This document shows, piece after piece, positions 23,999 through 32,753 of a stretch of DNA of 64,000 nucleotides (its first letter is position 1; every line of letters starts with the position of its first letter). Made by a program: the position numbers and the translations under genes. The stretch spans positions 3,162,001 to 3,226,000 of the forward strand of contig NZ_CP016170.1 in assembly GCF_001676705.1 (NCBI RefSeq). The letters are read 5' to 3'. This DNA is from Bordetella bronchialis. Lineage in GTDB: Bacteria > Pseudomonadota > Gammaproteobacteria > Burkholderiales > Burkholderiaceae_B. The notes beneath the pieces were generated by a model. The model was not told the origin of the DNA and ran no database searches. It worked only from the letters and a program-made list of their open reading frames with translations.

Positions 23999-25150
23999 AT
24001 GGATGCCGATGGCTGCGGATCGCGTGTGCATGCCCGGATCTATCCCGACGCGGTCGCGCACAATCTGGCCGCGCTTCGGGTGCTGGCGGCGCGGGCGACG
24101 CCCGCGCCGCGCATCTGGGCCACCGTCAAGGCGGACGCCTACGGCCACGGCTTGTGCCGCGTGCTGCCCAGCCTGGCGGACGCCGACGGGCTGGCCGTCA
24201 CGCAGCTGGCCGATGCGCGGGCCTGCCGGGATCTGGGCTGGACGGGCCCCATCCTGGTCTACGCCGGCTTGCTCGATCCCGCGGAGGCCGATCGCCTGGC
24301 GCTGGCCGGACTGCACCTGGCCCTGTCGCACGCCGCGCAGATCGACTGGCTGGCGGCCGCCCCCGCGGCTGCGGCGCCGCCCTGGGTGTGGCTGCGCTAC
24401 GTGGGCGATATCGGCTATACCGGCTTCGACGATGCGGGCTATGCCGCCGCCTACGCACGCTGCGCCACGCTGCTGGCCCAGGGACGCATCGCCGGCATCG
24501 GCCATCTGAACCATTACGGCCGGGCCGAACACGCGGACGGCCTGGGCCAGGCCGATCGTCGCTTCCAAGCCGTGACGCGCGGCCTGCCGGGGCCGCGCAG
24601 CTGCTGCAATTCCGCGGCGCTGCTGCGCCACCCGGGCGCCGCTCAAGGCACGGACTGGGTCCGGCCGGGTCTGGCGCTGTACGGCGCCAGCCCGCTACCC
24701 GGCATCGATGGCGCGGCGCTGGGCCTGCGGCCCGCCATGTCGCTGCATTCGCGCATCGTCGGGATACGCGACGTGGCCGCCGGCGCCCGCATCGGCTACA
24801 ACGGCACCATCGTGGCATCGGCGCCCTTGCGGGTGGGGCTGGTGGCATGCGGTTACGGCGACGGCTATCCGCGGCACGCGCCGGCCGGCACGCCGGTCGT
24901 GGTGGACGGCCATGCAGCCACCACGCTGGGCGCCGTCACCATGGACCTGATGCCGGTCGACCTGACCGCCCTGCCCCCCATCGCCGTGGGCGCGCCTGTC
25001 GTTCTATGGGGCACCCCGGAGCTGCCGGTGGAGGCCGTCGCCCGCCACATCGGGACGATCGCGGCGGAATTGCTGACCTCGCTGACCCCGCGCGTGCGGG
25101 TCATGTCTGCTCGCGCCGGCGATAGACCGCCTCAGGCCGCGTGCCGTTGA
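23999..25150 (+). CDS. alr: Alanine racemase
   Basis: A 383-residue fold-type III PLP enzyme. The PLP lysine is K44 in ATVKADAYGHG; the second catalytic residue is Y267 in ARIGYNGT; VACGYGDGYPR and TTLGAVTMDLM complete the C-terminal barrel domain. ATG 23999 lies 5 bases after the kinase stop; the frame open further upstream is a shadow. It should interconvert L- and D-alanine (possibly another amino acid). Its place in a signalling locus suggests cell-wall or D-amino-acid linkage. The 3' end overlaps the convergent MFS gene by 19 bases. Some specificity positions differ from textbook Alr, so broad-spectrum racemase is possible. Confidence 0.85.
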   Translation: MDADGCGSRVHARIYPDAVAHNLAALRVLAARATPAPRIWATVKADAYGHGLCRVLPSLADADGLAVTQLADARACRDLGWTGPILVYAGLLDPAEADRLALAGLHLALSHAAQIDWLAAAPAAAAPPWVWLRYVGDIGYTGFDDAGYAAAYARCATLLAQGRIAGIGHLNHYGRAEHADGLGQADRRFQAVTRGLPGPRSCCNSAALLRHPGAAQGTDWVRPGLALYGASPLPGIDGAALGLRPAMSLHSRIVGIRDVAAGARIGYNGTIVASAPLRVGLVACGYGDGYPRHAPAGTPVVVDGHAATTLGAVTMDLMPVDLTALPPIAVGAPVVLWGTPELPVEAVARHIGTIAAELLTSLTPRVRVMSARAGDRPPQAACR

Positions 25151-27699
25151 CGGCCCGCCAGGGCGGGCCGCCCGGGGGCAAAGACCAGGAAAACCAGGGT
25201 GGCGGCCAGGTAGAGCAGCCCCGTGATCGCCAGGCTCGCGCCCATGCCCGCCGTGCCGAACAAGGCGCCGACCATCAGCGGTCCCGCCATCTGGCCCAGC
25301 TTGTCCGCGGCCCGCATCACGCTGGTCGCGCCGGCGGCACCGTAGTCCTGCACGTCGGGCAAGGCGAGCATATAGGGCGACTGCGATGCGCCGGAAAAAC
25401 AACCGGCCAGGGCCAGCAGCAGCACCGCCATCGCGGCGGCGTCCAGGCCGCTGTTGAACCACAGGCCCAGCATGCCGGCGCTGCCGATGACGCCGCCCAG
25501 CACGATCCAGCCCTTCTTGGACGCGGACCGGTCGACCAGGCGGCCCATGAGCGGGCCGACATAGATGACGCACAATCCATAGATCATCAGCACCCGGCCT
25601 ATGCTGGAAGCCGCGGCGCCGGCCGCTTCCAGGTATAGCGGAAGCGCGAAGGAAAGCAGGCCGACCTGCGCGATGGAAAACGGAATGACGCTGCCCAGCA
25701 GCATCAGGCCGAAGTCCCGGGTAAAGAGCAGGCGCGCGGTGCGCGCCAGCCCCATCGGCGCGCGCGCGGTGGCGCCGGCGTCCGCGCCATCGGGCGCCCG
25801 GGCCTCCCCACGGCGCATATACGGCCGCATCAGCACCAGCACGCCGAGCACGGGCATGGCCATCATGACCGCGCTGATGGCGAACACCGGGCGAAATCCC
25901 AGCTGCTCCATCAGCATGGCGCCCACCGCGGCGCCAGTCAGGTGCCCCGCGAACAGGCCGGCGATGACGCTGGTCATATTGCGGCCACGGTACATCGGGC
26001 TGCTGCGCGTGACGATGAAACCTTGCAAGCCCATCCAGCCCAGCCCGTAGCCCAGGCCCACCACGCCGCGCGCGGCGGCGAACGCCGGCAGGTTCGCCGC
26101 CGCGGCGCAGGCCAGCATGCCCGCGAAGGAAACCGCCAGTCCGGCCAGCACCGGCACCTGCCAGCCGCGGCGGTCCGTCAGCCGTCCGGCCAGCAAGGCC
26201 GTCAGCAGGCCGCAGCCCATCTCCACCGAAATGGGCAAGGCCAGCAGCAGGTTGGGCGGCAGGTCCAGGCCGCCGGGCGGCAGGCTGCGCGCGTACAAAG
26301 GCAGGAAGCCCAGCGGCATCGCCCACGCGAACAGGAAACCGAACATCACCGGCCGCGCGATGCGACCGATATCCGACGTATCGCTCAAGCCCGCGATGCT
26401 GTCCCGGGCCGGCATCCGGTAGCCGCGATTCAGCAGCAGCGAAAGCAGCAGCAGCATCTCCACGGCCGCCACCAGCGCGACCACGGCGACGGTCGCCGCG
26501 TCCAGCATCCGGCTGCGCACCCCACGGGCCAGCACGTCCTCGGAAAGACGCACGACCAGGCTGCCTTGCGCGGCGGGCCGGGCAAGCCCCTGTCCCAGCG
26601 GCAGGACCAGGGTCAGGTCATCCGGCACCGGCGCCCGCGCGGCCGCGCCGTCCGGCGGCAAGGCACCGCGGCCGTCGGCACGGTTCAGGGTGCGCCCGGC
26701 CGCATCGACCAGGTCGATCTCGCGGATGGCGGGAAAGGCGGCGGCCAGCCGCTGGAAAGGCGCTTCCACCCCCTGCAGCTTGTGCAGGTCGATGCCGTAG
26801 CCCAGGACGCGGTCCAGGTCCCGCTGCAGGCCTGCCGCCAGGATCGCCACATTGCCGCGCGTCACCTGCAGCCAACCCAGCCGGAAGGCGTCCACGGTAT
26901 ACCCGGCATATACGCCCTGCGCCAGCAGCAGCGCGACCAGCGGCACGACGAAACGGCTGGGCCCGCCGGCCGTCAGGGCGCCCAGGGGGACCAGATACCT
27001 GAAGGCAGCGGCCAGCGCCAGCCCGACCGCCGCCGTGACGGCGACCAGCACCGCCGCGTTACGCAGCAGGATCGCGTGCGCCGCGGCACCATCGTGCCGC
27101 GCCGAGACCACCAGCGCGCCCACCGGTCCGCCGCCCTCGCCCACCAGGGGCACGGCCAGCGCAATGCCGCCGTCCCGCCGGCTCATCAGCGCACCCGACG
27201 GCCGCCGCGTCACGCCCTCGGGCAGCGCCGCTTCGGGCTGCGTCGGCCCACGCAGGCCCGCTCCAGCCAGGGCCGCGTCCGCACCGGGCAACAATGCCCG
27301 CGCCAGATCGCGCGCATCCGCCGGGTCGCCCTGCGTCGCGACATCGGCGCCGCCGGGCAGTATCACCGCGACCCCGACGACGTCGCCGGCATCGTGCGCG
27401 CCCTCGCGCAATAGTGCCTGCAGTCCGAAGAACTGCGCCAGCGGCTTGCCCAGGCGCAGGCCGTTCTCGATGCCGCCGGCGATCTGGCGCGCCGACACTT
27501 CGACCCGGTCCGCGGTCGTATCGGCCACCAGGCGATTCAGCGCCGACAGGCTCAAGGCGCCCATCAGGGCCTGCGCAAGCAGCAGTACCGCCAGGCAGGC
27601 CAGCGTAACTTCCAGGACGGGCCGACGGCGCACGCCGTCCATGACCCGCTGCAATGGCTCGCGCATCGATGGTTTCCAGAGGAAGAGCGACATACACAA
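25132..27699 (-). CDS. Sensor-MFS fusion protein
   Basis: An 855-residue protein with an unusual architecture. A TM helix (about 30-52) is followed by an extracytoplasmic domain (53-208), two TM helices (213-238 and 247-268), a second extracytoplasmic domain (269-400) and a TM helix (401-424). A complete 12-TM major facilitator domain covers about 450-845; its loop motif is GRLTDRRG near 500-510, and the second half has GRLVDRSASKKG. The leading region resembles tandem Cache-like sensors rather than a transporter. It is divergent from the SpoIIE phosphatase gene, 82 bases away. I infer a transporter used as a receptor, or a ligand-gated exporter. Starts at 27693 or 27666 are alternatives. Confidence 0.85.
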   Translation of the reverse strand: MCMSLFLWKPSMREPLQRVMDGVRRRPVLEVTLACLAVLLLAQALMGALSLSALNRLVADTTADRVEVSARQIAGGIENGLRLGKPLAQFFGLQALLREGAHDAGDVVGVAVILPGGADVATQGDPADARDLARALLPGADAALAGAGLRGPTQPEAALPEGVTRRPSGALMSRRDGGIALAVPLVGEGGGPVGALVVSARHDGAAAHAILLRNAAVLVAVTAAVGLALAAAFRYLVPLGALTAGGPSRFVVPLVALLLAQGVYAGYTVDAFRLGWLQVTRGNVAILAAGLQRDLDRVLGYGIDLHKLQGVEAPFQRLAAAFPAIREIDLVDAAGRTLNRADGRGALPPDGAAARAPVPDDLTLVLPLGQGLARPAAQGSLVVRLSEDVLARGVRSRMLDAATVAVVALVAAVEMLLLLSLLLNRGYRMPARDSIAGLSDTSDIGRIARPVMFGFLFAWAMPLGFLPLYARSLPPGGLDLPPNLLLALPISVEMGCGLLTALLAGRLTDRRGWQVPVLAGLAVSFAGMLACAAAANLPAFAAARGVVGLGYGLGWMGLQGFIVTRSSPMYRGRNMTSVIAGLFAGHLTGAAVGAMLMEQLGFRPVFAISAVMMAMPVLGVLVLMRPYMRRGEARAPDGADAGATARAPMGLARTARLLFTRDFGLMLLGSVIPFSIAQVGLLSFALPLYLEAAGAAASSIGRVLMIYGLCVIYVGPLMGRLVDRSASKKGWIVLGGVIGSAGMLGLWFNSGLDAAAMAVLLLALAGCFSGASQSPYMLALPDVQDYGAAGATSVMRAADKLGQMAGPLMVGALFGTAGMGASLAITGLLYLAATLVFLVFAPGRPALAGRQRHAA

Positions 27700-27781
27700 C
27701 GCGTTGAATATTATTTACACTTGTCGAGTTTTGCATCAGATTTCTCGCTGCCCTCACCTTCCCCCTCTCCCGGGCGCCTTC

Positions 27782-29785
27782 ATGTTTTCGCGTTCCCTGC
27801 GCAGCAAGATCTTCCTTCTCGTCGTTGCGATCCTGCTGGTGGTGGCGGCATTCATCATGCTGACCAGCCGCCGCGACGTCACCCGCACCGTGTCGGCCAG
27901 CGAGCGCCACGCCGTCAGCAACGTGATGGACCTGGTGCGGCGCGATATCGACGCGCGCTGGGCTTCGCTGCTGGAGGACAAGGTCGACATGGTGCGCAGC
28001 GGCCGGCGCCAGCTGCTGGAGACGGGCACCATCGTGGCGTCCGTGCTGGCGGGCTATGCCGACATGGCCGAGCGCGGCGTCGTCACCCCGGGCGCCGCCA
28101 AGGGCATGGCCCGCGCGTGGATCGACCACCTGCGGTTCGACCAGCGCCGCTACGCCTTCGTCTACGACGCCAACGGGCAGGTATTGGCCAGCGGCAATCC
28201 CTCCATGATCGACCGCGACCTGACCGGCGTCACGGACTTCAAGGGCCGCCCGCTGGCCAGCGCCCTGTACGAGGAAAGCCACAACTCCGGGTACGGCTTC
28301 GCCATCTACCGCTGGCCGCCGCGCGCCGGCATGGCCGAAGAGGCCCGCTATGCGTACTTCGGTTATTTCCGTCCCTGGGATTGGGTGATCGCCGTCACCG
28401 ACAGCGTGCAGGACGTCATCGACCAGGTCGACACCCGCCGCGAGCAGATGCAGAACGCGCTGCGCGACACCCTGGCGCGCCTGACCCTGGCGCGCTCGGG
28501 TTTCGTTTTCATCGTCGCGGACGACGATGAACTGATCGTGCCGCCGCCGGCGCGCGCCGCCGCCCTGCTGCAGGCCAATGACGCCCGCAGCGGCAAGCCG
28601 CTGCGGGATATGCTGCGCGGCGTGACGGCCGCCTCGTCGACGCAGGTGATCGAATTCGACGCCGGCGACGACGCGTTGCATATCGAGGCCCTGCGCTTCA
28701 AGCCGCTGGGCTGGACGGTGGTGGCCGTGGTTCCGGAAAGCGACTTTGCCGCCCCCGCCGCCGCCGTGCTCAACAGGCAGGCCATGATTTTCGCGGCCAC
28801 GCTGCTGCTGGCGCTGCTCTGCGCATGGCCGGTCTCGGCGCACATCGTGCGGCCCCTGCGTACGCTGACGCGCTACGCGCGCGAACTGCCGCGCCAGGAC
28901 CTGACGGCCCCTTCCGCCGTCCCCGCCCATATCGCCGGCCTGCCCGCGCGCTATCGCGATGAAGTCGGCCGGCTGGCCTCCTCCTTCCTCTTCATGGACA
29001 GGCGGCTGCGGGAGAACGTCTCGCGATTGATGCAGGAAACCACCGCCCGCGAACGCTTCGAGAGCGAGCTGAACATCGCCCGCGCCATCCAGCTGGGCCT
29101 CCTGCCCGTGCCGCTGCCGCCGGAAATCCTGGAGCGTGCCGACCTGCACGCCGTCATGCAGCCGGCCAAACAGGTCGGCGGGGACCTGTACGACTATTTC
29201 CTGCTATCCAATGGCAAGCTCTGCCTGGCCATCGGCGATGTCTCGGACAAGGGCGTACCGGCCGCGCTGTTCATGGCGGTGACCCGCACGCTGATCCGCG
29301 CCACCGCCGAGGACGAAACCGACCCGGCCGCCATCATGTCGCGCGTGAACAACCGCCTGGCGGAGAACAACCCCAATCTGATGTTCGTCACGCTGTTGCT
29401 GGGCGTGCTGGACCTGGATACCGGCGAACTGCAGTGGGCGAACGCCGGCCATCCCCCACCGGCGCTGATGGGCGCGGATGGCGCCGTGCGCCTGATGGAA
29501 GGCCGCAGCGGCCCCGCCTGCGGCGTGCAGGAAGGCATCGCCTATCACGCGCTGAGCACCCGGCTGGAGTCCGGCGAGACCCTGGTGGGCTATACCGACG
29601 GCGTTACCGACGCAACCAATGCACTGGGCGGCCACTATGGCACGCAGCGCATGCTCGATACGCTGGCGCGGCCCGGCGCCAGCGCGACGCGCCTGACCGA
29701 ACGGCTGCTTGACGACATCCATGCCTACGCCAAGGATGTCGAACAGACCGATGACATCACCCTGATCGTGCTACGCCGTCCATGA
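27782..29785 (+). CDS. SpoIIE/RsbU-type PP2C phosphatase with double Cache sensor
   Basis: A 667-residue membrane phosphatase. TM1 is at about 10-27, a periplasmic double-Cache region at about 30-330 (first module ends FRPWDWVIAVTDSVQD, second FKPLGWTVVAVVPESD), TM2 at about 335-355, then HAMP-like and linker helices (356-430). The PP2C domain (430-667) has its metal aspartates: D468 (GGDLYD), D486 (IGDVSDKG), D606 (GYTDGVTD) and D657/D658 (TDDITL). It should dephosphorylate the STAS protein when an external ligand binds. The long open frame before 27782 is a shadow of the MFS gene. The stop overlaps the next start by 4 bases. Confidence 0.9.
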   Translation: MFSRSLRSKIFLLVVAILLVVAAFIMLTSRRDVTRTVSASERHAVSNVMDLVRRDIDARWASLLEDKVDMVRSGRRQLLETGTIVASVLAGYADMAERGVVTPGAAKGMARAWIDHLRFDQRRYAFVYDANGQVLASGNPSMIDRDLTGVTDFKGRPLASALYEESHNSGYGFAIYRWPPRAGMAEEARYAYFGYFRPWDWVIAVTDSVQDVIDQVDTRREQMQNALRDTLARLTLARSGFVFIVADDDELIVPPPARAAALLQANDARSGKPLRDMLRGVTAASSTQVIEFDAGDDALHIEALRFKPLGWTVVAVVPESDFAAPAAAVLNRQAMIFAATLLLALLCAWPVSAHIVRPLRTLTRYARELPRQDLTAPSAVPAHIAGLPARYRDEVGRLASSFLFMDRRLRENVSRLMQETTARERFESELNIARAIQLGLLPVPLPPEILERADLHAVMQPAKQVGGDLYDYFLLSNGKLCLAIGDVSDKGVPAALFMAVTRTLIRATAEDETDPAAIMSRVNNRLAENNPNLMFVTLLLGVLDLDTGELQWANAGHPPPALMGADGAVRLMEGRSGPACGVQEGIAYHALSTRLESGETLVGYTDGVTDATNALGGHYGTQRMLDTLARPGASATRLTERLLDDIHAYAKDVEQTDDITLIVLRRP

Positions 29786-30972
29786 TGAAACGCCTGCTCT
29801 GCCTGACGATCCTGTGCCTGTTCGCCCGAGCGGCGCTCGCCGACACGCCCGCGCCCGCCGCGGCGCCGGCGGCCACCGCCGCGGCCCAGGGCATCGCGGC
29901 GGCCAGGGTATTCCCGACCACGCTCAAGCCGCGTCCGGATGGCCGCAAGTGGCGCCTGGGATATTTCGAAAGCGGCGACTACAGCGAGTACCCGCGCACC
30001 CTGCGCGTCATCGTCGCCGGCTTGCAGCAACTGGGCTGGCTGACGGTGCCGCCCATCCCGGCGGGCCTGAGCAGCCGCCAGATCTGGCAGTTCCTGGCGG
30101 AGAACGCGCACAGCGACGTGCTGGAATTCGTCCCCGACGCCTGGTGGCAACCGGGCAATTTCGACGCCAGCAAGCGGCCCGCCGTGCGGCAGGCCATCCA
30201 GGACCGCATCCGCCAGCGCGGCGACATCGATTTGATCATCGCCATGGGCACGCTGGCCGGCCAGGATATGGCAACGCTGGGCGCGCCGGTCCCGACCGTG
30301 GTCGCATCCACCAGCGACGCCGTGGGCGCGCACATCGTCAAAAGCGCCGAAGACAGCGGGCTGGACAACCTGCATGCCCGCGTGCAGCCCGAACGCTACC
30401 AGCGGCAGGTACGGCTCTTCCGCGATATCGTGCGCTTCAAAACGCTGGGCCTGGTCTACGACGACACGCCGGAGGGCCGCACCTACGCCGCGGTCGATGC
30501 CGTCGAACAAGTGGCGCGCGAGCTGCATTTCACCGTGCGCAGCTGCAATGCGCGCGCCAACGGCATCCCGCAGGAGGAAGCCACGCGCAATGTGCTGGCC
30601 TGCTATCGCGAAATCGCGCCCCACATAGACGCCGCCTACGTGACCGTCCACCGCGGCATCACGCCGGACAGCGTGGCGGAGGTCGCCGCCATCCTGCGCG
30701 ACGCCAAGGTGCCGAGTTTCTCCATGCTGGGCTCGGAGGAAGTCCGGAAAGGCATCCTGATGAGCCTGGCCCAGGCCGATTACTCCTATGTCGGCCTGTT
30801 CTATGCGGAGACCATCGCGCGCATCTTCAACGGCGCCAGGCCGCGCCAGCTGAACCAGATCTGGGTCGACCCGGCCAAGATCGCCCTGAACCTGGAAACG
30901 GCGCGCATCATCGGCTTCGACCCGCCGGTGGACATCCTGCTGGCGGCCGACGAGGTCTACGAGCGCCGCTGA
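29782..30972 (+). CDS. ABC_sub_bind-type periplasmic receptor
   Basis: A 396-residue secreted protein. The signal peptide (KRLLCLTILCLFARAALAD) is followed by an Ala/Pro-rich linker, then a two-lobe periplasmic-binding fold: WRLGYFESGDYSEYPRTLRVI, IDLIIAMGTLAGQDM, TLGLVYDDTPEGRTYAAV and VPSFSMLGSEEVRKGILMSL. These match the ABC-transporter substrate-binding family related to TrpX/LivJ-like folds. No ABC permease adjoins it. The ATGA overlap with the SpoIIE phosphatase gene strongly suggests it supplies the ligand to the phosphatase's Cache domain or to the sensor-MFS protein. Confidence 0.87.
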   Translation: MMKRLLCLTILCLFARAALADTPAPAAAPAATAAAQGIAAARVFPTTLKPRPDGRKWRLGYFESGDYSEYPRTLRVIVAGLQQLGWLTVPPIPAGLSSRQIWQFLAENAHSDVLEFVPDAWWQPGNFDASKRPAVRQAIQDRIRQRGDIDLIIAMGTLAGQDMATLGAPVPTVVASTSDAVGAHIVKSAEDSGLDNLHARVQPERYQRQVRLFRDIVRFKTLGLVYDDTPEGRTYAAVDAVEQVARELHFTVRSCNARANGIPQEEATRNVLACYREIAPHIDAAYVTVHRGITPDSVAEVAAILRDAKVPSFSMLGSEEVRKGILMSLAQADYSYVGLFYAETIARIFNGARPRQLNQIWVDPAKIALNLETARIIGFDPPVDILLAADEVYERR

Positions 30973-30990
30973 CCGCCGGGGCCGATGCGA

Positions 30991-31015
30991 CGGCGCGGGC
31001 ATCGTGGCCGCGCCG
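30991..31015. terminator. Possible bidirectional hairpin between convergent genes
   Basis: CGGCGCGG (30991-30998) pairs perfectly with CCGCGCCG (31008-31015) around a 9-base loop, in the 49-base gap between the receptor gene and the convergent GCS2-type gene. No T-run is present on either strand. Confidence 0.3.
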
Positions 31016-31021
31016 CCGGGA

Positions 31022-32509
31022 TCATTCGTCGCCCAGCCTTAGCGAGCGCCATGCGTACACCGCCCGCAGCTTGCCGTCCACGCTTCCAGCCGTTGCCTGC
31101 CATAAGGCCAGCAGGCGGTCCGCGCCCGTCAGGCCGCTTTCCAGCACGTAGTCCGCATAGCCCAGCCAGTGCCGGTCGGCCGCATCCAGGCCGGCGCGCG
31201 CGACAGCCAGCACCTCGCCCGCCAGGGCCCGCACGCCGCCGTCATCCAGCGCGGCGCGCACCGCCACCTGCCGCATCCGGCGCAATTCGGCCCATCCCCA
31301 GTCGCGGACCAGGGCGGCCGCCGCATCCAGGTTGCGCAGCAGCCCCAGTTGCAGCGCGGACGCCGCCATGGGGGCGCGCATCGCAACGCCGGCGCCGGCC
31401 TCCTCGAAAAGCTGCCGGTCCGGAAAGACCGCGCCCGGCGCGCGACCTTCGATATAGCCGTCCACGCCCATGCCGGCATAGAGTTCTTCGATACCGCCGG
31501 GACGTCCCCAGGCGGCCAGCAGATCCGCCAGCGGTGGCCTTGCGTCCAGCCGGTAGCGAAAGCGCGCATCCAGGAAATTGGCGAACTGCGAATACTCGAA
31601 GTACCCGGCATGGGGCCGCAGCATGACCGGCTCGCCGTTATCGACGCGGCGTCCCGGCCACGACGGGGAACGCAGGAAGCGATCCAGCGAGGGATGGCCG
31701 TCCAGGTAAACACTGGTGGCGGACTTGTATGCTTCATCCGGGTCCAGGGGCAGTCCGCGGCTGACGGTGTCCCCGGTGTACATCCAGCGGAAATAGTCGC
31801 CCAGGTCCTGGAAAGGACGTTCCGGCAGTTGCTGCAGGCGATGGTCGGCCGCGAACCGCGCATGGCGGAACATGCGGTCCCACAGCATCAGGCGGTTCTC
31901 CTTGAGACCCGTCGCGCGGCCGTCCTGCAAGGGACTGTTGGCGAAAAGCGCGATGCTGGCGGGCGCCAGCGCCAGCACGGCGTTCAAGGCGCGCGCCGCA
32001 TCGGCGATGGGCACGGCGGTGCACGGGCCGTTCTGCGCCTTGGCATCGATTCCCGCGCGATGCAGCCAGCCGCGATGGCCGACGAGCTCCGCGTAGATGG
32101 GCCGCGGCAGGCGTATCCGCAGGTAGTGATCCGGATCGAGCGTGGACGCGGGATGTTCGGCGACATTGAGCACCGCGGCGTCTTCCTGGGCCAGCGCGTC
32201 GCGCACGTCGCGCAACTCCACCTGGACGGCCTGGGCCAGGCGGTCCAGGCCGCCGGCACTGCCCGGCACCGGCGCGAAGGCCGTTTCCAGCAGGTTGTAG
32301 CCGTTGTCGAAGCCGCTGGTCCCCAGCGGCCCACTGGCGCTGACCGCACGGCCCTGCAGCACGGTGAGCCGGATGTCTTCGCCGCGCGCGCGCTTGATGT
32401 CGGCCAGCGTCACGGGATAGCGCGCCGTCGCATGACTGGCGCCACTGCCGCGGCGAACCACGGCCATTTCCATTTCCAGGCCCAGCTTGCGGCCCACGGC
32501 CTCTTGCAT
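31022..32509 (-). CDS. GCS2-type glutamate-cysteine ligase family protein
   Basis: A 495-residue protein resembling the carboxylate-amine ligase/plant-type glutamate-cysteine ligase family. The N-terminal nucleotide/metal strand is KLGLEMEMAVV, followed by SGPLGTSGFDNGYNLLETAFAP in separate parts, LFANSPLQDGRATGLKENRLMLWDRM (the conserved substrate-binding region) and LRPHAGYFEYSQFANFLDARF. Active members make gamma-glutamyl amides such as gamma-glutamylcysteine or gamma-glutamyl-amines. The housekeeping GshA of betaproteobacteria is usually different, so this may ligate another amine. It is divergent from the NCS2 permease gene across a 244-base spacer that contains no gene. Confidence 0.75.
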   Translation of the reverse strand: MQEAVGRKLGLEMEMAVVRRGSGASHATARYPVTLADIKRARGEDIRLTVLQGRAVSASGPLGTSGFDNGYNLLETAFAPVPGSAGGLDRLAQAVQVELRDVRDALAQEDAAVLNVAEHPASTLDPDHYLRIRLPRPIYAELVGHRGWLHRAGIDAKAQNGPCTAVPIADAARALNAVLALAPASIALFANSPLQDGRATGLKENRLMLWDRMFRHARFAADHRLQQLPERPFQDLGDYFRWMYTGDTVSRGLPLDPDEAYKSATSVYLDGHPSLDRFLRSPSWPGRRVDNGEPVMLRPHAGYFEYSQFANFLDARFRYRLDARPPLADLLAAWGRPGGIEELYAGMGVDGYIEGRAPGAVFPDRQLFEEAGAGVAMRAPMAASALQLGLLRNLDAAAALVRDWGWAELRRMRQVAVRAALDDGGVRALAGEVLAVARAGLDAADRHWLGYADYVLESGLTGADRLLALWQATAGSVDGKLRAVYAWRSLRLGDE

Positions 32510-32753
32510 ACCCTCTCCTGCCGCCTCGTGCGATGGACGGTATTGTGCCTGCGGATACGGTGCCGCCCTTTCGTCCTAGGCCCGTCATCCGGACGGCGCA
32601 GGACGTTCAGCGGCACGGTCCGCCACGGGGCGCGGTATTGTACGGCGCGTGCCGCGCGCGCCTCGCCAAGGCCCCGCCTTTTACTGATAATACGGGCTCA
32701 GCCGTCCCCCTCACGCCGATACGGGCCAGCCGCCCAAGGGCCGCGACACACCC

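Noticed and set aside
25942..27414. 490-codon plus-strand open frame opposite the sensor-MFS gene
   Set aside because: Its Gln/Arg/His-rich translation has no recognisable domain; the opposite strand encodes a coherent MFS protein.
27059..29149. 696-codon minus-strand open frame opposite the SpoIIE phosphatase
   Set aside because: It crosses the divergent promoter and has no domain pattern.
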